A DNA stretch of 64,000 nucleotides from an uncultured Rhodopila sp. (GTDB lineage Bacteria > Pseudomonadota > Alphaproteobacteria > Acetobacterales > Acetobacteraceae). The stretch covers positions 1-64,000 of the forward strand of contig NZ_CAIWTY010000086.1 of NCBI RefSeq assembly GCF_903915725.1, given 5' to 3'. The stretch's first letter is position 1, and every line of letters starts with the position of its first letter. The position numbers and the translations under genes were made by a program. The notes under the pieces are model-generated. The model worked only from the letters and a program-made list of their open reading frames with translations. It was not told the DNA's origin and made no database searches. Positions 1 through 8,692 of the stretch are shown here, in pieces.

Positions 1-1
1 A

Positions 2-110
2 TACATGGCCGGAAGGGAGTCGATTCGGCCCGGAAAAGTACAGTCACATGGCCGTGATTACATGGCCACGTTTTTGGATGCTCCGGGGCGGATTTTCCGA
101 GATTTCCGCC
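2..110. repeat. short repeats at the left edge, possible mobile-element end
   Basis: The motif TACATGGCC occurs at 2-10 and 59-67, and CACATGGCC at 45-53. An inverted pair GGCGGA/TCCGCC frames 87-110. Spaced copies of one short motif next to a truncated gene resemble the multi-repeat ends of some insertion sequences such as the IS21 type. No transposase lies in the window, so the assignment is a guess. The isochorismatase homology breaks off just inside this stretch, at about 145, which fits an insertion or deletion here. Confidence 0.25.
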
Positions 111-144
111 AAATTATAGTAAGAGCAAGAGGGAAGCTCGGGCT

Positions 145-648
145 AACGGTCGTGGTGCATTCAGTAAGGGCGATGACATCGTATCCCTTCTCGTAACAGG
201 TGCGCATCGTTGATCCTACAGGGCAATTTATCAGGAAACCGCCAAGGGCTAACGTGGTGATGCCCCGAGCTCGCAGGATGAAATCGAGGTTGGTACTGGC
301 AAAGGCATCCAGGCCACGCTTTCCCTCGATCACGATGTCCGGCTCCTCGGGCGCCAGAACGTCGGCCAACTGGGGGCACCCCATGTGCCTTTGCGGAAGG
401 CCTTCGTGTCCACTATGGCTTTCTGGATGCCATACGGCTTGCTGCTCAGTTCATGATAATCAGGCGTAAAGCTTATTGGCGAAAAGATAATCGTGGCGCC
501 GAGTTCGCGGGCACGTTTTACACGTGGCAACCGTGTGGCCCAGCATGCCGGTGCTCTGCATCACCAACTTTACGGCCTCATGCAGGGCATCTCCCTCGGA
601 GGTGGAGTCGTTCTGATACTCGATTAGGACGAGAGCAGTTGATCGCAT
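145..648 (-). pseudogene. isochorismatase-family cysteine hydrolase, frameshifted
   Basis: Reading from an ATG at 648 (ribosome-binding site AGGAG), the product starts like an isochorismatase-family hydrolase with ALVLIEYQND. It then needs a frame change near 515 to continue as RVKRARELGATIIFSPISF, and another near 385 to continue as GKRGLDAFASTNLDFILRARG and STMRTCYEKGYDVIALTEC. The family's usual nucleophile motif N-C-C-V-E-S-T-M reads N-C-P-V-G-S-T-M, so the catalytic cysteine position is proline. Homology ends near 145 at repeat-bearing sequence and the C-terminus is missing. Two frameshifts, the lost nucleophile and the truncation make it a pseudogene. Family recognition is from motifs only. 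Confidence 0.75.
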
Positions 649-740
649 TGCGGGCTCCTATTCATAAACTGCGCTGGCCGTTACTGAGTATGCTGCCGTA
701 GTCGTTCGGCAATAGCGGTTAGCTGCGGCGATCGGCATCG

Positions 741-1301
741 TCAAGCAAGCACCGCGAGCTCGTGACCCAACGCGACCTCCGAGGCGCAGTTGTGCACCGC
801 GAAGGCAATCATCCCGTCCTGATCCGGCGGCGCATGTTCAAGAACAACCGTCGTCCCCGGAATGACCATGCGGGTAAACCGCGTGGCGGCGCACAGCAGC
901 GGCAACGGCTGATCGGCGCGATATGGAGCGGGTTCCAGATGCGGGCGCACTCGGTGTGGATATTCGATTGCCCGCGTGGAATGCCGATGCTTTCCCGCAG
1001 CGTAGCCCCGGACGGCATGCCGCGTTCGGCCCGCAAGGAGGGTAAACCCGAGGTGCACAAGGTCATCGAAAGCGCTGGTTTCGTCGCGGCCGATGGCGCC
1101 GAGATAGGCCGGGGACATCAACATCGGCCACTCCAGCGCGACGGTGAAAGTCGGAGGCGCAACGATGCCGCCCGGCCTTGCATCATCCAGGTAAATCGGT
1201 GCCGCCGAGCCGATCCCGGCGGCGAACGATAAGATCCGGCGCTTATCGATATCCACGATCCGGCGCCCGAGATTGGCGCCCAAAGCGGATTGCGGAATCA
1301 T
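741..1301 (-). pseudogene. MaoC-type (hot-dog) acyl dehydratase, decayed
   Basis: The first ~70 residues (IVAPPTFTVALEWPMLMSPA) look like the N-terminal FAS1-like dehydratase half of a two-hot-dog MaoC protein. The hydratase signature ARIWNPLH is in a different frame at about 923-955. The last strand pair (MVIPGTTVVLEHAPP, IAFAVHN) is back in the first frame. The encoded 186 residues are well short of the ~280-300 usual for this architecture, so internal sequence is lost as well as frame. The start codon overlaps the stop of the upstream acyl-CoA synthetase gene as ATGA, so this was the second gene of a CoA-thioester operon. An open frame persists but a functional dehydratase is unlikely. Confidence 0.7.
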
Positions 1302-2944
1302 TGGCCAAACCGCTCGCGTTTCAGCCGCATCCCGGAGGCTTCCCTGTCCCAGGTATCCTCCGTCACCCCTACCGTCCGCAGCGCGTGCTTTTCCACCTTG
1401 GATGTCGGTGTCTTCGGCAGCGCCTGGACGAAACGAATATAGCGCGGCACCATGAAATGGGCCATGCGGTCCGACAGGAAGGCAACCAATTCCGCCGGTT
1501 CGATCGTTTGTCCCGGCTTCGTCACGACAACGCCAAGCACGTCCTCCTCACCGAACTCGCTGCGCACGCCAACGGCGACAGCCTCCTGCACCGCGGGATG
1601 GGCGAGGATTTCCGCCTCCACTTCAAACGAGGAAATATTCTCACCCCTCCGGCGAATGGCATCCTTGACGCGATCGACAAAGAAGTAGTTCCCGTCCGCG
1701 TCCCGCCGGAACGCATCGCCCGTGTGGAACCATCCGTTGCGCCAGGCGCGCGCGGTGGCCTCCGGGTTGCGGTGGTAGCCGTGCGACATGGTCCAGGGCG
1801 TATCCGATCTCAGCACCAGCTCGCCGACTGTCCCGTGCGGCGCCTCGCAATCGTTGTCATCCACGATCCTGGCCTCGATCCCCGGACGCACCTGCCCGCA
1901 ACTGCCGCGCAGCGACGGGTTTGGTCCGGAAACGATTGGCGCGGACACTTCGCTCATGTTGAACAACGTCACCAGTTCAAAGCCGAAACGCTGTGCGATG
2001 GCCGGCGCGTCTTCGCCCAACGGAATGATGCCGGCGCGCCGTATGCCATGCGTGCGGTCCTCCGGACTCGGCGGCGTACGCGCCAGAAAGCCCGCCATGG
2101 CACCCAGCAGCAGGCACTGCGTCGTTCCGGTCCGGCGGCAGACATCGAAGAACGTCGCGGTATCGAACGGACCGAGCACCGCGATCGATGCGCCGCGCGC
2201 CAGCGCGCCGGAGACGTAAAGCGTCCCGCCGACATGAAACAGCGGCAGGTTGATCAGGTAGCGGTCATCCGGCGTAACGCCGCCAGTACAATGCCAGCCC
2301 ATCGTGTGCAGATGCAGATAGCTGGACAGGACGCCCTTCGAAGGTCCGGTCGTGCCGGAGGTATAGCAGATCGACTGCAAATCCCACGGTTGCAGGTTCG
2401 GCACGGTCACGCTGCCCGGATCGCCGTCCAGCGCGGTGAACGGCAGCAACGCAATGCCGAGCGCAGCGAAACGCGCAGCCTCGGACAGGGCTTTGTCCGG
2501 CGCCGTGAAGATCGTGGACAGGGCGCCGCGGCAGCCGTCCTCGACCAGGCGGTCCAGCAGATCTTCATGGACGATGGCGACGCGGGCATCCGAGTTGCCA
2601 ACCACATGGCCCAGCAGGCCGCCGCGATACGCGGTATTGATCGCCACCGACACCGCGCCAAGATGGTCCGTGCCGAACCAGGCCGCCAGCGCGCGGCGCC
2701 CGTTGGGCAGCCAGATCAACACCGTTTCGCCCTGTTTCACGCCCGCGGCGGCCAGTCCCGCGGCGATCCGAAGCGACTGCCGTTGCGTTTCCGCATAGCT
2801 CCAGGTCTCGCCATCCTCGAACGCCGCGAACACCCGCTCCGGCGTCGCCGCGGCGTGGCGCGCCAGGATCATCGGCAGCACGCAGCTCTCCGCCGGCGGC
2901 ATGCGAGGATCGAGCCCTGTCACTCCGGCGGCATCATGCGGCAT
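1298..2944 (-). CDS. acyl-CoA synthetase (AMP-forming, CaiC-like)
   Basis: A 548-residue member of the ANL superfamily that activates a carboxylic acid as acyl-AMP and then acyl-CoA, in the cytosol. The phosphate loop YTSGTTGPSKG lies at 194-204, the ATP/hinge segment GWFHTGD at 404-410 and DRVKDAIRRRGENIS at 424-438. The catalytic lysine is K516 in PKTPTSKVEK. Length and motifs are complete. The start ATG follows GGGGAGATC at good spacing. Overall it resembles crotonobetaine/carnitine-CoA ligases more than long-chain synthetases, but the substrate cannot be read from sequence. Its operon partner is the decayed MaoC dehydratase downstream, so the original pathway was probably degradation of an unusual acid and is now incomplete here. 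Confidence 0.85.
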   Translation of the reverse strand: MPHDAAGVTGLDPRMPPAESCVLPMILARHAAATPERVFAAFEDGETWSYAETQRQSLRIAAGLAAAGVKQGETVLIWLPNGRRALAAWFGTDHLGAVSVAINTAYRGGLLGHVVGNSDARVAIVHEDLLDRLVEDGCRGALSTIFTAPDKALSEAARFAALGIALLPFTALDGDPGSVTVPNLQPWDLQSICYTSGTTGPSKGVLSSYLHLHTMGWHCTGGVTPDDRYLINLPLFHVGGTLYVSGALARGASIAVLGPFDTATFFDVCRRTGTTQCLLLGAMAGFLARTPPSPEDRTHGIRRAGIIPLGEDAPAIAQRFGFELVTLFNMSEVSAPIVSGPNPSLRGSCGQVRPGIEARIVDDNDCEAPHGTVGELVLRSDTPWTMSHGYHRNPEATARAWRNGWFHTGDAFRRDADGNYFFVDRVKDAIRRRGENISSFEVEAEILAHPAVQEAVAVGVRSEFGEEDVLGVVVTKPGQTIEPAELVAFLSDRMAHFMVPRYIRFVQALPKTPTSKVEKHALRTVGVTEDTWDREASGMRLKRERFGQ

Positions 2945-3096
2945 CGTCGCGATCTCCCCGAATACTTTTCTTGCCGCGGATCATGCCAGGGAACCGCGCG
3001 GCGGCAAACCCGCCCGGCCGGAGCCATCTTGCATCGACAACGAAAATGCGCTTTCCTCAGCCGACTGAAAACGCGGCATGGGGAAGATCAAGCCAG

Positions 3097-5433
3097 ATGT
3101 GTCCAGCGCTCGTGCAATTCAGCTACCGTCCCGGCCTTAAATCGAACCCGTTCTCTAACGTGCGCCTGATCGGCAGTTGGGACGCGAACGGCGTCCCGGC
3201 ATCCGACTGGTCGTCAACACCGATGCACCCCGCCGTCGATCCCGATGGCTGCCCCTGCTTCGAAGCGCAGGTCGCGTTCGATCCGGCGCATGCCGGAACG
3301 ACCTTTGGCTGGGGCGTCAGGCTGGACGGTCCGGCGGGAACCGACCTGTGGGGCATCGCCTGCGAGGTTGACGATGAAGCCTCGACCGCCCGCCAGCTTT
3401 CGTTCGTGTTGCAGTCCGGGTCGCAGACCGTGTTCTACTACCTCACCTGCTGCTACCGCCTGGGCGCGATCAAGCTCGGCGGAGCAGCGCGTTTTTCGCT
3501 TTGGGCGCCGAATGCCCAAGCGGTCGATCTCGCCCTGGCAGATCCGGCGCGGGGGTATATCGCTGATGATGGCGAAGGGGCTTTGCAGCATCTTCCCGTG
3601 CAAAAAGACGACCAGGGCATCTGGAGTATCGGCCCCGCCGCCGCCCCGGCATTGGCTGACTTCGCAAGCCTCGCCGGCACGCCCTACATGTTTCGCGTCA
3701 CAAAGGATGACGGCAGTATCGTATACCGCACCGACATGTTTTCCCGCATGCAAATCGGCGCGGGCCAGATCGATCCGCAAGGAAAACCCTACCCCGGGCC
3801 GCCGGAAGCCCTGGACGGCCCTCATAGCTGTTCGGTGGTGTCGGACCCCGACGCGACGCAAGCCGATTCGTTTTGGCGTGATGAGTTCGATGCCAAGCAC
3901 CCGCTTCCGGTAAATGTCCAGGACCTGGTCATCTATGAACTGCATGTCGGCGCACTGGGCTTCGGCAAGCCGGATGCCGGGACGATCGACGACGCCATCG
4001 CCTTGCTGGATCACCTCACCGCGCTCGGCATCAACGCCGTCGAGCTAATGCCGATCTCGGAATTCGAGGACATCGCCAACTGGGGCTACGGCACGGCGCA
4101 GTTCCTCGCGATCGATCAGGCCGCGGGCGGCGCCGAGCGACTCATGGCCTTCGTCAAGGCCTGCCACCAGCGCGGTATCGTTGTCATCCTGGATGTCTGC
4201 TACAACCATTTTGATCCCAATGCGGATCGCGCCGAATGGGCTTTCGATTCAAACGACCCCACAAGGAATATCTATTTCTGGTATGAAGGAAAGCCGAGCG
4301 ACTATCCAAGTCCAGACGGCGGCTATATCGACAACATATCATCGGGATGGGCGCCCCGCTACGATCAGGAAATGGTCCGCCAGGTGTTCATCAGCAGCGC
4401 CGCCTGGTTCGTGGACCGTTGCCATGTCGACGGTTTTCGGCTCGACCAGACCAGTTCGATCCACCAATATCCGGCCATCCACGCGAACGGCCAGCCGGCT
4501 TCCCGCGCGGCGGCCTTCGGCACCAAGTTCCTCAAGCAGTGGACGCGGACGATGCGGCTGCTCAAGCCGGGCCTGTTCCTGAGCGCCGAGGATTACTCCG
4601 ACTGGGATGCCATGACCCAGCCCAGCCTGAACGGCGACGGACTTGGTTTCGATGTCACCTGGTACGGGGAATTCCACCACAACCTCGTGGAATTTCAGGG
4701 CGGCAACTACGCCGAGCTGATCAAGCAGTCGGGCTTTGGCGACAACCGCCCGCTGCAAATGGATTATTTCGCTGGCGCGCTGCGGACCAGCGCCAACACC
4801 AAGGTCGTCTATACCGAATCGCACGACGACTGCGGCAACCGCCCCGGTTCGGCACGCACAATCGTGCTCGCCGTCAACGGCGCGGCGCAGACCGGTGACA
4901 CGCGACGCTGGGCGGAAGCGCGCCAGCGTTTCGCCGCCGGCATGGCTTTGCTGTCCGCCGGCACGCCGATGTTCTTCATGGGCGAGGAAATCGGCGCGCA
5001 AAAGCCCTATACCTACGATACCTTCCTGCAAAATCGCGAGGATATCCTCGGCGACACCCTAAGCACCGGGGCCTTGCTGTTCGCTTACTACAAGGATCTG
5101 ATCCGGCTGAGCGTGGAAAACGCCGCCATCCGGTCACGCAACATCGATGTCGCGCTCACCGCCAACGCCGACAGGGTCATCGCCTTCCATCGCTGGGACG
5201 ATTCCGGTGAATTCCTGGTCATCGGGTCCCTCAGCGATACCGCGTTCAGCTCCGGATATTGGCTCCACAGCGACCGGATCGGCAACGCCGGCTGGACCGA
5301 GATCTTCAACAGCGACGCGCAGCCCTACGGCGGCTGGAACATTGGCAACGACGGTCAAAGGCTGCAGGCGGAAAACGGCGCGCTGAACGTGATCATCCCC
5401 GCGGCCGGCCTGGTGGTCTTGCGCCGCACTTAA
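3097..5433 (+). CDS. GH13 alpha-amylase-family enzyme with CBM48-like domain
   Basis: A 778-residue glycoside hydrolase family 13 protein. All four conserved regions are visible: region I DVCYNH (366-371), region II GFRLDQTS with nucleophile D450, region III LSAEDY with acid/base E498, and region IV SHDD with H576/D577. Ahead of the barrel is a CBM48/isoamylase-N-like sheet (ARFSLWAPNA, about 130-215), preceded by a further ~115-residue N-terminal domain (RLIGSWDANG) that also looks like a carbohydrate-binding fold. No signal peptide is visible, so it probably acts on cytosolic alpha-glucan. It resembles branching enzymes and maltooligosyltrehalose trehalohydrolases; exact activity is open. 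ATG 3097 was chosen because it precedes the domain and follows GGGGAAG; an ATG at 3046 is possible. Confidence 0.8.
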   Translation: MCPALVQFSYRPGLKSNPFSNVRLIGSWDANGVPASDWSSTPMHPAVDPDGCPCFEAQVAFDPAHAGTTFGWGVRLDGPAGTDLWGIACEVDDEASTARQLSFVLQSGSQTVFYYLTCCYRLGAIKLGGAARFSLWAPNAQAVDLALADPARGYIADDGEGALQHLPVQKDDQGIWSIGPAAAPALADFASLAGTPYMFRVTKDDGSIVYRTDMFSRMQIGAGQIDPQGKPYPGPPEALDGPHSCSVVSDPDATQADSFWRDEFDAKHPLPVNVQDLVIYELHVGALGFGKPDAGTIDDAIALLDHLTALGINAVELMPISEFEDIANWGYGTAQFLAIDQAAGGAERLMAFVKACHQRGIVVILDVCYNHFDPNADRAEWAFDSNDPTRNIYFWYEGKPSDYPSPDGGYIDNISSGWAPRYDQEMVRQVFISSAAWFVDRCHVDGFRLDQTSSIHQYPAIHANGQPASRAAAFGTKFLKQWTRTMRLLKPGLFLSAEDYSDWDAMTQPSLNGDGLGFDVTWYGEFHHNLVEFQGGNYAELIKQSGFGDNRPLQMDYFAGALRTSANTKVVYTESHDDCGNRPGSARTIVLAVNGAAQTGDTRRWAEARQRFAAGMALLSAGTPMFFMGEEIGAQKPYTYDTFLQNREDILGDTLSTGALLFAYYKDLIRLSVENAAIRSRNIDVALTANADRVIAFHRWDDSGEFLVIGSLSDTAFSSGYWLHSDRIGNAGWTEIFNSDAQPYGGWNIGNDGQRLQAENGALNVIIPAAGLVVLRRT

Positions 5434-5483
5434 GGGCCGTCGCACTATCGGCAAGTCCATGCCAAATCGGGAGGATCACAACA

Positions 5484-6845
5484 ATGAGCGGCACCGCCGT
5501 ATCTCAACCCCGTCGCCGTGGCCTGCAATCGGTCGCGCCGCTGTTCGTTGACCTGTTCGAACGCTACATGCCCGACCCCTTCGTTCTGGCGATCATACTG
5601 ACAGCGGTCACCGCCATCCTTGCGCTGCTGATTGCGCCCAAGGGCTCGCCCGAAACGATCGTCAGCACGTGGTATGCCGGCATCTTCGCGATCCTTGGTT
5701 TCGCGTTCCAGATGATCCTGATCCTCGCGACCGGCCATGCGCTCGCCCACGCGCCGATCGTGGAACGTTTGCTGCACCGGCTTGTGGCATTGGCGCGCAC
5801 CCCGAACCAGGCGGTGGTGCTGACCTTCCTGGTCGCCGCCGCCGCATCCCTGCTGAACTGGGGTTTCGGCCTTGTCGTTGGCGCAATCCTCGCCCGCGAG
5901 GTGGCGCGACAGGTGCGGGTGGATTTCGGCTGGCTGGTCGCCGCCGCCTATTCCGGCTTCGTCGTCTGGGCGAGCGGCATATCCAGTTCGATCGCCCTGA
6001 CCCAGGCGTCGCATGGCAACGCGTTGAACATCGTCGAAAAGCTCACCGGCCAGTTGCTGCCGCTCTCCGACACGGTGTTTGCGACGTTCAACTGGGTCCC
6101 CACGCTGCTGATCGTGTTGCTCATGCCGATTGTGTTCATCGCCATCCGGCCGGCGGATGCCGACGTGAATGCCTTCGTGCCGGAGCCGGACGCGCCGCCG
6201 CCACCGGCCGCGGTGTCCAACACCCCGGCCCGCCGCATGGACCGTTCGCCGATGGGTAGCCTGTTTCTGGTGGCGGCCGGACTTGCGGCTGTGCTGGTGC
6301 TGTGGCTGGAGAGCAAGCTCGCGCTCGACGTCAACATGGTCATTCTGATTTTCCTGATCGCCGGCATCGGGCTGCACGGGTCGCCAGTGGCTTACGGCGC
6401 GGCGATGAAGAATGCCGCGCGGCAGACCGGGGGCATGATGCTGCAATATCCATTCTATGGCGGCATCATGGGCATCATGTCGGGCACCGGCCTGGCCGAC
6501 TCGATCTCCAAGGCATTCGTTGCGGTCTCCAGCGACCATACCCTGCCGTTCTGGAGCTATATCTGCTCACTGATCATCACGTTCTTCGTACCGAGCGGCG
6601 GCGGCCATTGGGCCGTGCAGGGACCTTTCGTGGTGCCCGCCGCCGTCACCCTGCACGCTTCGATGGCGGGTTCGGCGATGGCGGTGGCGATGGGCGAGCA
6701 GGTCGCCAACATGCTTCAGCCATTCTGGGCCCTGCCGGTGGTGGCGATGGCAGGCATCGGAATTCAGCGCGTCATGGGTTACACCGTCGTGACGTTTGTC
6801 GTGACAGGGGTCATCTACGCTGCGGCGCTTTTGCTGCTGATCTGA
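5484..6845 (+). CDS. short-chain fatty acid transporter, AtoE family
   Basis: A 453-residue polytopic inner-membrane protein that begins in the way AtoE transporters do (LFVDLFERYMPDPFVLAIIL). It has about ten to twelve hydrophobic segments and the conserved loop residues FVPSGGGHWAVQGPF near the C-terminus. The family takes up short-chain fatty acids such as acetoacetate or butyrate. The ATG follows GGGAGGATC. The gene starts 50 bp after the GH13 gene on the same strand and could share its transcript, but the two functions are not obviously linked. It ends 19 bp from the convergent DUF4384 gene. The nearby acyl-CoA synthetase would be a natural partner for an imported acid; that link is inference. 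Confidence 0.85.
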   Translation: MSGTAVSQPRRRGLQSVAPLFVDLFERYMPDPFVLAIILTAVTAILALLIAPKGSPETIVSTWYAGIFAILGFAFQMILILATGHALAHAPIVERLLHRLVALARTPNQAVVLTFLVAAAASLLNWGFGLVVGAILAREVARQVRVDFGWLVAAAYSGFVVWASGISSSIALTQASHGNALNIVEKLTGQLLPLSDTVFATFNWVPTLLIVLLMPIVFIAIRPADADVNAFVPEPDAPPPPAAVSNTPARRMDRSPMGSLFLVAAGLAAVLVLWLESKLALDVNMVILIFLIAGIGLHGSPVAYGAAMKNAARQTGGMMLQYPFYGGIMGIMSGTGLADSISKAFVAVSSDHTLPFWSYICSLIITFFVPSGGGHWAVQGPFVVPAAVTLHASMAGSAMAVAMGEQVANMLQPFWALPVVAMAGIGIQRVMGYTVVTFVVTGVIYAAALLLLI

Positions 6846-6864
6846 TCGACATGATCGGAAAAGG

Positions 6865-8052
6865 TCATTCCTTGCGCGCGGTCGTCTCCGGCACGCGTTG
6901 CGTCGCGATGGTCAGTTGGTCCGACTCGATACGGGTCCCCCCAATGCGGCCGAACAAAGCATCCAGGTCGGTCGCAAGCTGATCGGGCAACCGCGCCGAG
7001 GATGCGCCGAGCAGCGCATGCGGCAGTTCCGGGGTGATGTCCCGGTCCGCGAACCAGCAACGAATCCGCTGGCTCACCGCGGCCGCGGTCAAACCGTTCG
7101 GCTGCCGCCGACCGGGGATCGATAATGGCGCGGAACCGCGCAGTTGCGCTCCGTCAACCGCGCCGGCCGGGAAAACCGGTTTTGCGGTGCCGTCTTCGTT
7201 CATAGCGACACAGTACAGGTAACCGTCCGTGCTCGCCGTCACGGTGACTGCGACCGGTTCGCCAGAGCGGTATTCCGGGTGCCTCCCCCGGTCGGTCGTG
7301 ATCCACACCTCCGGCCCAGCGACCGAACGGCTGAGCCTTTTCAGTTCCCCATCAAACTGGTCGTGGCACCCAAGCACCAGCCCGGCGGCGATCCGTGCCG
7401 GCCCGTTGGCAATGTTCGATGGAACGCCGCGGAAGGTGACTGTTGCCCGCGCCGCACCGCCGGTGGTGATCTCAAATTGGCTGCCGTCCTCTATCGGCAC
7501 ATCCGCGGGCCATTCTATCCGCTCCGCACCGGCCGGCCAGCCCAGCGTCCTGCTGCTACCCTTGCGCCGCAGCGCGTAAACGCCGGTCTCACCCGATGGC
7601 CGGGTGATCCACACCGATGTCGCGGACTCGACGCAATAGGTGCCGGAACGCTCGGGATCGACCTGGACATCGTCCAGCATTGGTCCGGACTGCGCCGAAC
7701 CCGTCGATCGCGTGCCGCCGATAACCGTAGCATCGACCCCGTGCATGCGAAACATGTCGGCCAGCATGGCGGCGTCTCCCGCAGCCCCGGCCGGTTGCTG
7801 CTGCGCCAGGGTGCCCTCAAACGGCCCGCGCAGGCGCAACGTTGCGCCGGACTGGAACAACAACGTAGCACTCGCACCCTCCGGCAAACTCAGCCGATCG
7901 GCGGAGGAAACCACCATGCCGGGGAGGTAGCCGGGCACGGTGGAGGCGAGCAGCACGGCATCCTCCGCATTGGCGGACCCCGGGCGGAGCGCCGCAACAG
8001 CCAGACTCGCACACACCACGGTCCGACTTAGGTAGTTCGAGATGCGCAGCAT
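6865..8052 (-). CDS. secreted FecR-like/DUF4384 protein
   Basis: A 395-residue exported protein. The signal peptide is MLRISNYLSRTVVCASLAVA with a likely cleavage after SANA (about 29). Residues ~35-90 resemble a FecR-type sheet (LPEGASATLLFQSGATLRL). The region about 265-340 is a DUF4384 domain (YRSGEPVAVTVTASTDGYLY, then PVFP), the same domain found at the end of the CsgG-like lipoprotein at 11.8-13.4 kb. The start at 8052 places AAAGGATC upstream; a GTG at 8082 would add ten residues. It is divergent from the DUF4399 pair, with 196 bp between starts. DUF4384 commonly accompanies caspase-fold or surface-anchoring proteins. Molecular role unknown. Confidence 0.7.
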   Translation of the reverse strand: MLRISNYLSRTVVCASLAVAALRPGSANAEDAVLLASTVPGYLPGMVVSSADRLSLPEGASATLLFQSGATLRLRGPFEGTLAQQQPAGAAGDAAMLADMFRMHGVDATVIGGTRSTGSAQSGPMLDDVQVDPERSGTYCVESATSVWITRPSGETGVYALRRKGSSRTLGWPAGAERIEWPADVPIEDGSQFEITTGGAARATVTFRGVPSNIANGPARIAAGLVLGCHDQFDGELKRLSRSVAGPEVWITTDRGRHPEYRSGEPVAVTVTASTDGYLYCVAMNEDGTAKPVFPAGAVDGAQLRGSAPLSIPGRRQPNGLTAAAVSQRIRCWFADRDITPELPHALLGASSARLPDQLATDLDALFGRIGGTRIESDQLTIATQRVPETTARKE

Positions 8053-8198
8053 GATCACAGATCCTTTTGCGTCGTGGTTCACTCTGGCGATTCCTGCGGC
8101 GGGACGCTGTGGAACCGTTCACAGTCCCGGCCTCGCGAGCGGGATAACGTAAAGTTTCATTGAGAGGATAAGATGAGGAACCCGCAATGTGCCGGACA

Positions 8199-8207
8199 TG
8201 CGATAAT
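8199..8207 (+). promoter_or_regulatory. candidate extended -10 promoter for the DUF4399 pair
   Basis: TGCGATAAT at 8199-8207 matches an extended -10 element (TG-N-TATAAT, one mismatch), 42 bp ahead of the first DUF4399 start. No good -35 is visible, which extended -10 promoters tolerate. A GGAAC at 8177-8181 lacks a CGTT partner at 16-17 nt, so an EcfG promoter is not supported. Confidence 0.3.
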
Positions 8208-8248
8208 ATAAGTATTCGTTTGCATCGGGGCGATCAAGGGAAACGGAC

Positions 8249-8680
8249 ATGAAGAAAAGGCACCTGTTCGCTTGCGTTCTCGCCGTATTGCCAGGCATCG
8301 CTGGCGGTGCCCACGCAGATCCAAAACCAATCGCGGAAGGCGCGAAGGTTTACATTATCTGGCCGCAGGATGGGCAGGTGATCCCCGGCGGAAAATTCTG
8401 GATTCGCATGGGCCTGAGCGGCGCGGGTGTCGCTCCGGCGGGGATCGAGAAGGCGAATACCGGTCACCACCATATACTGGTCGATACCGATCTGCCGCCG
8501 CTCGATCAGGAAATTCCCAACGACAAAAACCATCTCCATTTCGGCAAAGGCCAGACCGAGGCGCGCCTGGAGCTGCCGCCCGGAAAGCACACGATTCAGT
8601 TGCTGTTCGCGGACGATGCCCATGTGCCGCACAACCCGCCGCTATATTCAAAGAAAATCACAATCATCGTCCCGCCGTGA
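8249..8680 (+). CDS. secreted DUF4399 protein (first copy)
   Basis: A 143-residue exported protein with signal peptide 1-24 (cleavage after AHA). The rest is one DUF4399 domain. Histidines cluster in three conserved spots: TGHHHILVD (71-79), NHLHFGKGQTE (94-104) and AHVPHNPP (124-131). That distribution suggests metal binding in the periplasm, but the family has no established function that I can cite with confidence. The ATG follows AAGGGAAA. A second DUF4399 gene starts 12 bp downstream, so the two are one operon. The domain is known mostly as a stand-alone secreted protein in Proteobacteria. Confidence 0.8.
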   Translation: MKKRHLFACVLAVLPGIAGGAHADPKPIAEGAKVYIIWPQDGQVIPGGKFWIRMGLSGAGVAPAGIEKANTGHHHILVDTDLPPLDQEIPNDKNHLHFGKGQTEARLELPPGKHTIQLLFADDAHVPHNPPLYSKKITIIVPP

Positions 8681-8692
8681 AGGAGAGGTCGC

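Noticed and set aside
2992-3025. GGAAC upstream of the GH13 gene as an EcfG promoter
   Set aside because: No CGTT follows at 16-17 nt.
1178-3169. 663-codon open frame on the plus strand
   Set aside because: It lies antisense to the acyl-CoA synthetase, is very Arg/His-rich and has no family pattern. Long antisense frames are expected at this GC content.
8177-8222. GGAAC upstream of the DUF4399 genes as an EcfG promoter
   Set aside because: The only CGTT downstream is 35 nt away, not 16-17 nt.
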